A DNA stretch of 64,000 nt. Source: Onthophagus taurus (lineage: Eukaryota > Arthropoda > Insecta > Coleoptera > Scarabaeidae). Both the position numbers and the translations under genes were made by a program. The stretch is taken from contig NC_091966.1 in assembly GCF_036711975.1 (NCBI RefSeq), positions 15,507,501 through 15,571,500 on the forward strand. The letters run 5' to 3'. The notes beneath the pieces are model-generated. The model had not been told where the DNA came from. It saw only the letters and a list, made by a program, of their open reading frames with translations, and searched no databases. Shown piece after piece: positions 37,601 through 49,630 of this stretch; the first letter of the stretch is position 1, and every line of letters begins with the position of its first letter.

Positions 37601-39831
37601 TCACTTTTTGCTTAGCTACACCGTTGAACAGGATTTTTTAGCCTGCACCCACCGGATAAAGCGACATAACCGTAGACTAACTTCAAGCGCTATAATATTG
37701 GTTCGAAGTTTACGCAAACCTCAATTTCAACATGACGTGATGAAATTTGTTTATTTTTCCTGAAAAATCAAGTCGATATGGTCACGAAGCCACTATTTGA
37801 TTAAACTAAACTTGCTTTCATGTATTCTACGCCGGCGAAACAAAGAAAACGCTGTTTTGACGAAAAGTGCGACTGTTATAGAAAAATTAAAATCTCCTTA
37901 TAACCATCTATCAAGTGGTTCCTAATAACCACTTTCACTGGCAGCATTGGAAACGTTGGAACCACCACAGTACTGCGATTTTCCAAAAGCTGCAAAATTG
38001 TCCACCGTACAACACAATATTATTGATATAAAATTTCCAAGAACCTACTAAGCCTGATTTGTTTACCTCTAGTTTCGACGGCATCTACCCCAACATATTT
38101 GTAACCTTTTCTTGTAGGAAATGACAATCAATCCACAAATATAGGAGGTCCAATTGCCGATCCAAGCTAACAACGAGCTGATAATACTTCGTTGCAACAT
38201 TATTTTCGTCGTTCTTCAATTCCTCAGACACACTGACAAAGTCTCCCGCTGTTGCTCTGTTTCCCCATGCGTTGTGAATCCATTAAAAATGATGTTTCTT
38301 GGTCCAATATAAAAGCGATCAAGAAGAGTTTATCGTCCGAAAATGTCGCCTCATATTGAATTTAAATACTACCTAATAATGTGAATAGAATAACTAAACA
38401 TGAAATCATGGACTGGAAAATGATGGGTTGGTTAAGACACGCTCACGTCACTGTTATGTGGACCTTAAGGAATCATAACACTTTAATGAAAAAGTTATAC
38501 ACCGGTAGAAAGCTAACTCATATACTCGCATAGTCGCTCACTTAACAGCGCGTCTCTAGAGCAATCTTTACTACAATTCTGGGTCTTTGCAACAATTATT
38601 GGGGAGATTGTGTTTAAACAAATTCAAAAAGTAGGTCCTTTTGAATTTATTTTAACATGAACCAGTCCTGGAAACTCTATACTAGATAACGTTGAAGCTC
38701 TGTAAGCACACTGTGTCTTTCAATAGTACATTCTACCACCTTAACTTAGAATATTGCATTTAGAACTATCCTAGAACTTATTAAAATACTCAGTGACATT
38801 TTCAGAAGCTTTTAAACCGCTAAAAATTCTTCCGGGTCACGACATCAACAGGGACACTTGATTTGAGTTAAGAAAATGGGCGAGCAATATCATCTCATAC
38901 TTTGAAATGTATTGGATTTTTTTCGTACTTCTTACAAATGAAAAGACATCAATAAAAATGATGACCTAATAACGTTATCCCACCAATTCTTATAGTGCTT
39001 TGAACGAGCAAATTACAAAGCTTTTCCGTTAAGGCCTATTTTTTCACTTCTGTAATTTCTCTTGAGACCCATGTTCCTAACCGGAATCCAATTTAATCGT
39101 GTCCTCTGACTCCTGGTAGTGTATCCCACAGAAAATAAGATGGAACTCAGACAGGGGCAGTCGACTGACACCGAAAGAATCATGGTTCTTAATAAACGCC
39201 CCAACTTTTACATCTTATAACTTTTTTAAATAATCACGTTTTTAGAAACTTCTGATTTAATGTTCTTTTTGAAATATTTTTAAATGATATTCATTAAATA
39301 TAAGCAGTAATCAGATCTCTACACATGATTTATCAACAAAAAGAAATTTTCTCTGTCACATATTGTATATGCGATTGTATTAACGAATTTCTCGCAGATA
39401 GAAACGATTACTGGAACTAAACTAATATAAACTATTTTGTTGCACCAACTTTTTCTGCCCGTATGATATCGGTTGCCAACTTTTTGTCGGTTGTAAGTGG
39501 AGAAAATAGATTAACTTGTTTGTTTATTAAATTTAATATATATAGTTTCAAAAAACTATTATGTTGATTCAGTATTTTCTCCATTAAATCTTTGAACAGT
39601 TGGTGCTTTTTTATACAATCGTTAATATTTTCAACAAAAAAAATATTTACAAAAATTAATTTTATGCAAAATAAATTAAGTAATATTTCCAAGCATTAAC
39701 AAGGGAATGCCAATAATCGATCAGGTCTCCTTAACATTTAGCAAGTTGGCAACCCTAGATATCAAATGAAAATAAATTTGAAAACAAATTAAATGAGATA
39801 AAACTTGCGCACTATGCAAAATCAATTTCAG
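34661..39831. other. Long intronic stretch, probably decayed repeats, none named
   Basis: I see no gene, RNA or dated transposon here. Short coding-like pieces occur (plus strand near 36590-36720, PPYMSKDM then SVTISKGYEQHF; 37208-37390), which suggest an old retroelement too decayed to place. The stretch ends at the acceptor of the 39832 exon. Confidence 0.3.
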
Positions 39832-40088
39832 GCGAATGTAAAGTCTGCCGCCACAGAGATACCGTTGCCGGAAATTGGCTTTTTGTGCATATGGCCAGAG
39901 ATTGTGATGCACAAAAAAGTTCTTATCGAATTCTAAGCGACATGTGGTCTAGATCTACGGTGCAGGCGTTAAGAAAAAAACGTATTATGGATTTAATCAA
40001 CAATAACGCTATCAGCAACAGTACAATAAAAAGTAGTGCGACAACAAGCAACATCAATAATGCTACATCCACAGCTAATCCTAAATAA
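39832..40088 (+). CDS. Short last exon: second half of the avidin-like barrel and tail
   Basis: After the acceptor TTTCAG the frame opens as GC-GAA-TGT-AAA and runs to a stop at 40086-40088. Joined to the phase-1 end at 29146 it gives ASFIG then ECKVCRHRDTVAGNWLFVHM. In avidin the matching place reads as a TG-Q-C turn followed by a strand with W-L-L, so the fit in order and spacing is good. DCDAQKSSYRILSDMWSR could be the last strand. A 25-residue basic and Asn/Ser-rich tail follows. With exons 26132-29146 the protein would have about 1,037 residues. The intron is 10.7 kb. The next exon (40394) looks like a diverged copy. Confidence 0.6.
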
Positions 40089-40254
40089 GCCTGATTCGTC
40101 ATCGATTGTACGCTAATTCCCAATTTAATCCAATGCAAAATAAGTTTTTCCCATACAAATAAGATATTCTATAACTGTACCTTTACAATATAAATATATT
40201 TATTTTCAATTAGTACTAAACATTGTGTCTAATTTAAATAAATACATGATATAG

Positions 40255-40368
40255 GGTTGCACAACAAACTAAACGGAGACCTGTTCGATTTAAATTTAAA
40301 TAATTAATCATTACTAAATATCAAAATTTTGGGCACCACAATATAAAAGTTATAATTGTTGTGCAACC
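40255..40368. mobile_element. Small inverted-repeat element between the two homologous exons
   Basis: GGTTGCACAACAA (40255-40267) is exactly inverted at 40356-40368 (TTGTTGTGCAACC), enclosing 88 AT-rich bases. It looks like a very short MITE. It ends 25 bases before the 40394 acceptor, so it supplies none of that acceptor but sits in the likely branch-point neighbourhood. Confidence 0.6.
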
Positions 40369-40393
40369 TTACTATCAATATAATAACTTTTAG

Positions 40394-43300
40394 GCGAATA
40401 TAAAAATTACCCAGAAAAGGCAGAAATAATCTGGGGCCATTGGTTAATCAATCAAAAAAACGACGCCAATGGAACTTATAGCCAACATTCTATTTTTGAT
40501 GCCCTCGAAAAACATAGTCAACACGAAAACCACAGAGTAATACAGATGGGTCCCTTATTAGCATCAAAACGCAGCGATAAAAGAGATCCGAAAGACAACG
40601 TTTCAGTAGCAGCGTCAAAAAAACCTAAATGCACGAAAAAGCCGTTTTTGAAACGTGTTTTTAAGCCTGATAAGAAAGACAGTGTCAGCACAACCATAAC
40701 TGCGGAAGGAGATGGAGATGAAGAAATTAAAAACACTGATTTTAAAACGGAAATAGCAACCTCCAATGAAACCGCTGGCACGGTAGTCGAAACTGTTAGT
40801 GGATCCAGTTATATCACTACAGCCACAGATATTACAACTTCCGCAAACGGCGATGCTCCAAAAACAACAATTCCTGAAGGACCGCGTACATTATTAAAAC
40901 CGCATCAAGGTGTAGGTCCGAATCAAAGCTCACTTGAACCAAGTGCTGCTTTTCTTTCTAGAGAAGGTAGCTATGTTTTATATAACGTAAATGATTCGTA
41001 CAATGTTATGACGGAACTATGTCAAATTAAAAAAACTATGACGACAAGTTGGAATCTTGGAAAAGTAGCTATGGAGTCCGGTAAGAAGACTTCTTCGGTT
41101 GAGCAACTTCTTTTTCCCAAAGAAGATAGTGCAGATGGTGTATATTTTAAAAAACTTTTAAAATTTACTTCCCGAAAGAAAGCTAAAAATAAAGCTACCA
41201 CAACATATAATATAAAAGAAATTACAATTAATAATCTAAAAAATACCGAAATCTCGTCGACAACGGAGGTGATAACACTTGCGTCACTTGTATTTGAAGA
41301 TGAACAAAGCAGTAACACCAAATCAACAGAAACGACGAAAGTAACAACATCAAACAGCACAACAACATCTATTAACACGGAATCCAGTGAATTAACAGAA
41401 AGTACAAATATAACCGAAGTATCCTTTGGAACTATTTCTATAGAAAGCAGTGCTGCTTCTAGTAACACCACTACAGAAAGCATAACTACATCAATTAGCG
41501 ATGAATCCAATGATTCTACAGAAATTACAAAAGCAGCCGAAGTAATCGTTGGAGCTAATACTACAGAAAACAGTACAACTTCTAATAACATAAGTACAGA
41601 AAGCATAATTACATCAATTAGCAGTGAATCCAATGATTCTACAGAAATTATAAAAACGACCCAAGTAAACGTTGGAAATAAATCTATAGAAAATACTACA
41701 TCTCCTAACAACACCGATACAGAGAGCATAACCACATCAATTAGCACTGCATCCAACGAATCTACGGAAAGTACAACATCTATTACAACAAGTACAGGAA
41801 GCATTAACACTGAATCTAATGAATCCACAGAAACTTCCACATCCAATATAGAAACTACAACTCAAACATCAGATAAAAAATTTAAGGTTAAAACCACCAA
41901 AACGAAACCAACCAGCACAACTCCTATTAGTACAAATTCAGAAAGCACCATTATAACAAACAATGAGTCCGAATCAGAGCTATCAACTGATACATTAACC
42001 ACTTTAGGTGAAAGTAGTTCGATTGAAGAATCTTCATCTAGTACATCTGTTAGTTCGGTTGGGTTGGAGTCATCAGAAAACTCATCTCCTACGGAGGAAT
42101 CTGTTTCTAATGCGTCTACAGAACTAGTTGGGTTAGAATCAGAAACACCTCTAAATGAAATTAATTCAACCACCACAGAATCTCTTACCACAATTGCCAG
42201 TATTGAATCAGAAATGTCGTTAACTAATTTAGAATCTACAAGTTCTTTAAATGAATTAACATCTCCTAATGAAGAGTTAACTTCTAGTGTATTAGATTTG
42301 GTTACAAACGAGTTAATTGCCCCTTCTAATGAAACTATGTCTTCTATTAGTGAATCTATTTTTGAGTTATCCACGGATAATGAGGAGTTAGAGTTAGCAA
42401 GCGATATCTGCGAATACGAAAATCTATTGGAATTAGCTTTAAATGAATCTACTATAAATCCTTTACATAATACTATCTCTGAAATTAACGAGTTAGAGTC
42501 ATCAGGTGATCTATTTAATGCGCCTATTGTAGCAACTGATATATTTCTTCCACTTCCAAATAAAACTTTCTCTGAAACTAATGGGTTAGAATCATCAAGT
42601 GATCAATCTAATGAGCATATTGAAGCAACTGATATATATCTTCCACTTCCAAACGCAAATATGAAGGAAGGATGCGTAATTGATCTTCGTTTATTGTTTA
42701 CAACATCGATGAACGCATCTACACCAAAATATATCCAACTTGTACCACAAAAAAATCTCAGTGACTCAAAAGGCAGCATTAATGAGGATGAAACACAAAT
42801 AGGGCCATTAAAGGGTGCTAATGGCACAAGTAACTATAATTTATCCAAATTAGATTCAACCACAGATATTTTAGAAAATATTCTTGCAGAACATTCCTCA
42901 ATAAATCAATTGGATAATGAAACTCGTTCATTGCCAACCGATTCTGTTGATGCATGTATTTTGGACATATTACTTGATGCTGGATTGAATAAATCTAGTA
43001 TTTTACCTTCTGATCACATAGAAAATCATTCCACAAATTCTAATTTTGCTATTACTACTGAAAATAACAATTTAGGTTTTCCAAATATTGGAAATAATCA
43101 GGCTGGTGATGCTAATAGTAATATAAATTCGAATTCAGGTCAAATTACTCAAAACATTAATAGTTTTTCTAATCCGCCTTTATTCTCATCTAGCCCAATT
43201 CAATTGCAACAAACGAATCTCTATCAAAACAGCATAGGGCAAGGAAATAATGTTCCTAACGCAGTAGGTACATCGGAGTATGTCGATCAATTTATTCTAG

Positions 43301-46300
43301 ATTTGCTACAAGATTCAGCTACAGCTGTACAAACTACACCTTCAATTCTAGTAACATCTAATCCAAATTTAAACCCAGTTAACTCTTTACTAGGTGTTCC
43401 TGAAGCTACCAAACAAGAAGATACAGCTTTACTTACAACTATAAACTTGTTAGGTCAACAATCTTCTTCTGCTCCTTTAAATCAAATGAACCAATTTCAG
43501 GAATTGCCAAATCCCGCGAGTAGTTCTAATGGTGTAATTGATAACGCCGATAATAATAAACCGAATTTAAATTTCGTAGATTCATTCTTCGAAACAACGC
43601 CACAAGGAGATTTAGTGTTAGGTACACCAATGAACACGTTCCAACAGACGACACCTTATTCTTCTCCATATGGAAATGCACCCGTCTTAGAAACAACACC
43701 TCCCAATCCTAATATTAATTCAATTACCGATTTATTTGGAGCTCCACAGACAATAAAACACGATGACGCAATGTTTGGGACAACAGCTTTAAGTCAAACT
43801 AATCAATTAAGTAATCAAGTACCATTGGGGGGGTCGCCAAATGTTGTTACTAATGTTGAAAATGTTTTCGGAAATGCACCCAATGTTGACACAACGCCTT
43901 CGATGTTAATAACAACTTGCCATCGTAATTTAAATGTGTTTACCGATTTATTAGAATTTGCAGAACCTACTAAACATGATGATGCAATATTAGAGACAAC
44001 TGTCGATTCGTTACAGCCTTCCGATACAGCTTTAAGCCAAAGCAACCAATTACCATTGGGAGTATCACCAAATGTTGTTACTAATTTAAATTCAAATTTA
44101 AATCCTGGAGAGTTATTACAAGGAGGTATAACTGGGAATCCTTTAGTTGAGCAGACTTCTGCTGGTTATACAAACCAAAATAATAATGCTCCAGTAGGTA
44201 ATAATAATGTTTTGGGATCATTAAATGGAAATGATGCGTCAATAAATAATGCAAATGGCGTTAATACACTAAATTCAAATTTATCGGGTCAAGGTTTAGT
44301 AACCGCATGTGTTCCTGTAACAGATTTAAATTCAAATACAATTAGTATTACAAGTAATAATCCTAATATTGTTGGAGCTCAACAAGTTTCACCCATTATT
44401 GGAAATTCAAATGACGTTACCAACATAAACACAGTTACACAATATGTTCCTGTAACAGATCTAAATTCAAATACAGTTAGTATTGCAAGTAATAATCCAA
44501 ATAGTGTTGGACCCCAACAAATTTCACCCATAATTGGAAATCCAAATGCTGTTTCTAATGTAAATGAAGGGGCTGCAAACGAACAAAAGGAATACGCAAT
44601 AAACACAGTTACACAATCTCAAACATTTACAAATATTTTAAATAAGCCACAGAATGTATGTCCACCACGTTCGTCATGTAGTTGCAAAGTTACGCCTAAT
44701 ACAGCTATTTTGTCTACAGAGGCAAATACAATCGCTGCTATAAATCCAACTATATCCAATGAAAAATTAATGAAAGAATTAGCTACTATGCCAACACCGA
44801 GTGCAGAATGTATGGTTAGTTATATGGCAATCCCTATTGCTACAATGTTAACTCATCATTACACTCTTAACTTTTCATTTCCACAAAAGCCACTAAATTT
44901 CTCAAACCTCGATAGTAAACTAAATGTTGATGAAATATTGGCAAAATGTGATGACATTGCATATCAAAACACAGCAATTGCTACTGGAGTTACACCATCG
45001 TTTGTAAATTTACCAGGTCCACAAAATCCACCTCCCAATGAAGCTATAACTCCTTCTGGTCAAAATCCACCCCCACCTTATGGTAATGAACCTGCAAATC
45101 ATCCTAATGAAGCTTTAATTCCTACTGGTCAAAATCCACCCCCACTTAATGGTAATGAACCTTTAAACCATCCGAATGAAGCTTTAACACCTACTGGTCA
45201 AAATCCACCCCCACTTAATGGTAATGAACCTTCAAATCATGCTTATGAAGCTTTAACTCCTATTGGTCAAAATACACCTCCACTAAATGGTAATGAACCT
45301 TCTAATCTTCATAATGAAGCTTTAACTTCTACTTGTCAAAATCCACCCCCACCTAATGGTAATGAACCTTCAAATCCAATTAATCAAAATCAACAACCTC
45401 CATCTTTGCTAACTACAAATATGAGAAGTTTACAGTCTATTTCAAATGAAATAAAGAACAAAGAAAATATAATTAAGCTCATGAAACTAACTATCAACAA
45501 ACTCAAAAATCCAATTGATGAAAACTTAAATAATGATACTGAAGAGCCATGTTTCCTTGAGATAATGAACGCAATAAATACAAATGTTAGGAATACTACA
45601 ACACAACAAATAATATCAACAAATAGTAGCTTATCTGAAATTTTAACGACTCCAAAAGGAATCACTATTTCGGTACAACAACCAAACTTATCACCTTCTG
45701 AATATTTAAATACCACTATAGCGATTTCTTTAAATAATACTCCAAAAACTGATATTTTAAAACCTCAACAATTTTCATCACAAATTGGATCTTCACCAAG
45801 TGTTGGTGCAGCTAATGCTGTGAAAGTACAGAAAGAATACACATTAAGCTCAATGACTACAAATATAAAACAAGAAGGAACCTTAACGGTTGCAAATGAA
45901 TCAGCTTTAGCTCCAACAAATCAAGTTGCTTCGCAATCAATTATTCCTGGGCTAATTACACCACAATCAATGCAACCTTCAGATAAAATAACATCACAAT
46001 TAAGTAACACAAGTTTATTGCCATCCTCTATATCAATACTATCTAATGAAACATCTCTTACTACTATTAAAGCAGGGGGGAATGAAAATTCTTCTGAGTC
46101 GATGAAATCTTCACAATGCCAAATGTCACTACTGAATATGTTAGATACAACAACCTCTTCTTATAATTTAACACAAATACATCTAAGTCAAACGTTTCGA
46201 AATTTACTTCTCACAACTACCAATCTTCCCACAAATCCTGCTTTAGGAGGGATCGTATCAGAAGTTATGCTGCCGACCAATATTACAAATATAAGCTTTC

Positions 46301-49300
46301 CTAACGCACTCACTAATAACACGATAGAAAGTGAGGTACCAAATATTGCAACAGTATCTATGGCCAACCTTTTAAATCAAACGCCAAATAATATTGCATT
46401 AGGAATAAATATATCTGAGGGTTTAGTCACTCAAAGTGTTAATTTTGATAACGCAAATTTAAATGGTGATATAAAAACTATGAACATTACTTCTATTGGA
46501 ACTCAAACATTATCAGCAACAAACATATCTCCGCTGCCGCAAACAAAGTTGGCTGAAATATCGAACGACACCGTTTATTCGCAATTATTAGGACAATTTA
46601 ACGTCTCATTGCCGCAAACAATCAGTACATGTCAAAATTCTGCACAAGATGTAACCCAGGTTGCAATAAATTCAAATAATATCACAAGTTTATTAACAAC
46701 TCCTTTATTTACTGCAAGTATAGTTCAAGAGGAAGACATCCCTATTCCGACATCACAAAATCTTAATCCTGCAACACCTTTCATGTCATCAATGAATCTT
46801 TCCGAAATACAAAATGACGCATCCACATATTTTACATCACCCAGTCTCTTAAATAACACTCCAAACGTTAATATAATGGCACCAATCGCTGCCACTGCTT
46901 CATTTGCAAACCAGCCTATACCAATTGGACAAGCATTTCAACAAAAAAATATTAAATCATTTACTCCACCAGGTACCTCTCAACTTTCCGAATCTATTTT
47001 ACCCACATCAATAACTTCATTTCTTGTCACTACTTCTTTTGCAAATCAGCAAACTAATAACCCTATTCTGACACAACAAAATTTTAATCCTACAAACCCT
47101 TCCATATCATCGACGAAACTTTTCGAAATACAGGATGCCGTAAAAAATAAATTTCCTGAGACACAAACAAGTTTTTCTTCGGCAGCATCAACATGCTCCA
47201 TACCACCGGCACTCTTAAATAGTCCTTCAAGGCTTAATATAATGACGCCAATCGATGCCACTGCTTCCTTTGGTAACCAGCCTATATCAATCGGTCAAGC
47301 ATTTCAACAGAAAGATATTAAGTCATTTACACTACCAGCAACTAATGTATCTTCTGAATCGCTGTTACCAACATCGCCTATTTCATTTTCTACGCAATCT
47401 GTATCTTTGATTCAATCTGGATTGATAAGTAACGTATCACCCAGCTCTACACAATCAACTCTAAAACAAGAATTTTCTTCTATTACTAATGTGATTGCTA
47501 CAAATCCAGGTCAAGTTATGTCATTAACTCAATCGATATCTTTTGATATTCCAGTGGTATCAGCTTCCACGAATAAATCTCTCTCAACATCTTTATCTCA
47601 AAATAATTCTAATTTTAATGAATGCAGTACAAATTTACCTAACTTGTTAACCCAACCGAACCAAACAGATTTTAATCAAAAATCGTTAGGACCATCAATA
47701 AATATACCTCTAGAAAATATTAGTAATAGAGCTGTTTCTGGTCAGTCAATTCAAGGAGCACAATTAACTTCAGTTTATAACTTACTTACTCCTGCTTCTG
47801 AATCACAACCTACACTTTCTCCTGCTCAACCTCCTTCAAACCCGCAATCCGCATCACCTAGCCCATTCAACCACCCTTCACAAATATTATCACCTGAATT
47901 ATTAGCTGGGTGTGGGCAAACAATCATTCCCGGAGCTCCAGCAGAACAAAACACACTTTCAATAGGAGGGCAACAAGTTACTGAACAATCCACACTTTCA
48001 ATAGGAGCGCAACAAGTTACTGACCAATCCACAATTTCAAGTCAAGCGCAACAAACTGTCGAACAATACACGCTTTCAGTGGAAGCGCAACAAACTGAAT
48101 TTGTAACAGACATAACACCGTGTGTTGAAGAAGAACCATGTGAATGCGAATTCACTGAAAAAAAGTTATGCGATTCAATATATGACTCAACTAGACAAAT
48201 ACACATTCACGATCCACTTCTTGAACCGGATTATTTCCCAACGCCACCAGATATTGATGTTTATGCATATATGGAAAGTCAAATGGGAACAACAGAATCA
48301 ACAACATACGTTTACACTAGGAATCCATTGTTTGATTTTTTGCATAAAGCGGATGCGGAACCTAACTCTGAATGCGAAGTTAAGTTTATGGATAATACTG
48401 GTGTTTGTGATTTTGGAATAATCAATGCAGTAGAAAATAAGGGTTCAATTGAGACTGTTAATCCAATGGAATTAAATCAAGGTGCTGGAGATATGAATGA
48501 AATATCAACCTCGTTTAATGAGAATAATAATTTTGGTGAAATTATCACGCCTAATTTATCGTCTGGAGAAATAATGACTTCTCCAAGCAATAACAACTTT
48601 GGAGCAATACCTAATTTAGCACCTGGAGAAACAGTAACTCCTCCAAATGCAAATGCTAATTTTGGTCAAATAGAAATGCAAACGTCAAACGTAGATCATT
48701 TAGACCAGGGAATTGATCAACCTTTTAATGTAAATGTTGGTTTGGAAGCAGCTCAGTGTCCTGTACAATTTGATGCCGAAACAACGTTATTCGATGTTGC
48801 TAGTAATAATTTGTCACCAATTAATCTAATGAGTGATTTCGAGATAAGTACTCCTTCTCCCATAGATACTGGGGCAATGACAACCGAAATACCTTTAAAT
48901 CCACCGCAAATAACTCAATTAGAAAAACCTACGGACCTTGCAAGTCCATTAGATGTTCCATATGTGACTACATGCTATATTGTACAACCTACAAATCAGA
49001 TTTCGGATAACGTTGCTCAATCTACTATAGGTAATAGATCGAAAAAGAAATCACCAAAAACAACCACTCTTAGAACTAAGAAATCGACTACAACCCCAAC
49101 ATCAACAACTGTTGGCTTAAAGAAGACGAAAAAAAGAAAGTTTAGCTTTTTCAGACATGCAAAACGAAGTTCAAAATCGGTATATTTGTTGAAGGATTCA
49201 TTAACCACAATGGAGTACTTACCGAACATAGACAATATGGTTTCTGATGTTTTTTCTAGTGGACATCATGAAAATCATGCGTCTAATCTAAATGTTTCTA

Positions 49301-49323
49301 TAATTAATCCTAATATTAGATGA
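40394..49323 (+). CDS. Giant last exon: avidin-like C-half copy followed by a 2.9-kb-residue Ser/Thr/Asn/Gln-rich tail
   Basis: One frame is open for 8,930 bases after the acceptor CTTTTAG. It starts in the same phase and with nearly the same bases as the 39832 exon. The first residues, EYKNYPEKAEIIWGHWLINQ, parallel ECK...AGNWLF there but lack its cysteines. The first ATG (40546) would give no signal peptide, so the exon needs spliced upstream exons. Joined to 26132-29146 the protein would have about 3,928 residues. The tail is rich in S, T, N, Q, P and I with many N-x-S/T sites and only about 27 cysteines, often as C-hydrophobic helix-sequon modules. Four or more internal repeat families are listed separately. 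The C-terminus has CVEEEPCECEFTEKKLC, then basic KKTKKRKFSFFRHAKR. It could be a mucin-like, glue or matrix protein; function unknown. Confidence 0.75.
41340..41860 (+). repeat. Protein repeats of about 45 residues in the giant exon, first family
   Basis: Units share the pattern STESI-TS-IS-ESN-STE-I and T--VNVG or VIVGAN followed by TTENST(T/S)(S/P)NN. At least three units are recognisable, with decayed edges. The opposite strand is open through the array as a mirror. Confidence 0.7.
44311..44580 (+). repeat. Two direct 135-base (45-residue) repeats
   Basis: VPVTDLNSNT begins at 44311 and again at 44446. The two units differ at few positions (ISITSNNPNIVGAQQ versus VSIASNNPNSVGPQQ). In-frame, recent duplication. 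Confidence 0.85.
45010..45390 (+). repeat. Five 69-base repeats coding a 23-residue Pro/Asn unit
   Basis: The unit is NEALTPTGQNPPPLNGNEPS plus N-H-P, with starts at 45105 and 45174 (69 bases apart). Outer units are more diverged, and one carries a cysteine (TSTCQNPPP). It is the most regular array of the giant exon. Confidence 0.9.
46740..47370 (+). repeat. Long direct repeat of about 130 residues in the giant exon
   Basis: NIMAPIAATASFANQPIPIG followed by QAFQQKNIKSFT returns about 360 bases later as NIMTPIDATASFGNQPISIG with QAFQQKDIKSFT. The flanks SMNLSEIQND and STKLFEIQDA also match. Confidence 0.85.
47940..48110 (+). repeat. Tandem 14-residue repeats (QQVTEQSTLSIGA type)
   Basis: Four units of 42 bases: TLSIGGQQVTEQS, TLSIGAQQVTDQS, TISSQAQQTVEQY, TLSVEAQQTEF. 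They end just before the cysteine-rich segment near the C-terminus. Confidence 0.85.
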
Positions 49324-49391
49324 GAAAGAAATTTGTGATTATACATCTATTTATTGTAAGACAAGATATTGTTTAACTAATGTAGTCTTTT

Positions 49392-49397
49392 AATAAA
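49392..49397 (+). terminator. Poly(A) signal AATAAA of the giant-exon gene
   Basis: Canonical hexamer 69 bases after the stop. The next gene on the opposite strand has its own candidate signals (TTTATT on the plus strand) at 49477-49482 and 49507-49512, so the two genes converge within about 100 bases. Confidence 0.6.
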
Positions 49398-49630
49398 GTA
49401 TCAATATAATTAATACTTGTTTTATTAAAATGCACAAAATATATTAAAACTACAAAACGAACAAAATTAATTTGTTTTTATTCAAGATAATACAACACAT
49501 AATGGTTTTATTTAAATGATGTGATTTTAGGAATAAACATTTTTACAAAATTATGATAAATATAAAAGAAGGAATGTTAGAGAAATACATTAATTAAACC
49601 TAACACATACTTAAATACTAAAGAAGTTTA

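Noticed and set aside
41022..42374. Two long minus-strand open frames (274 and 170 codons) under the giant exon
   Set aside because: They are antisense shadows of the repetitive Ser/Thr codons; composition mirrors the plus-strand repeats.
40546..49323. Giant gene starting independently at the first ATG
   Set aside because: The frame is open back to the acceptor at 40394, the start would lack a signal peptide, and the first residues match the neighbouring spliced exon.
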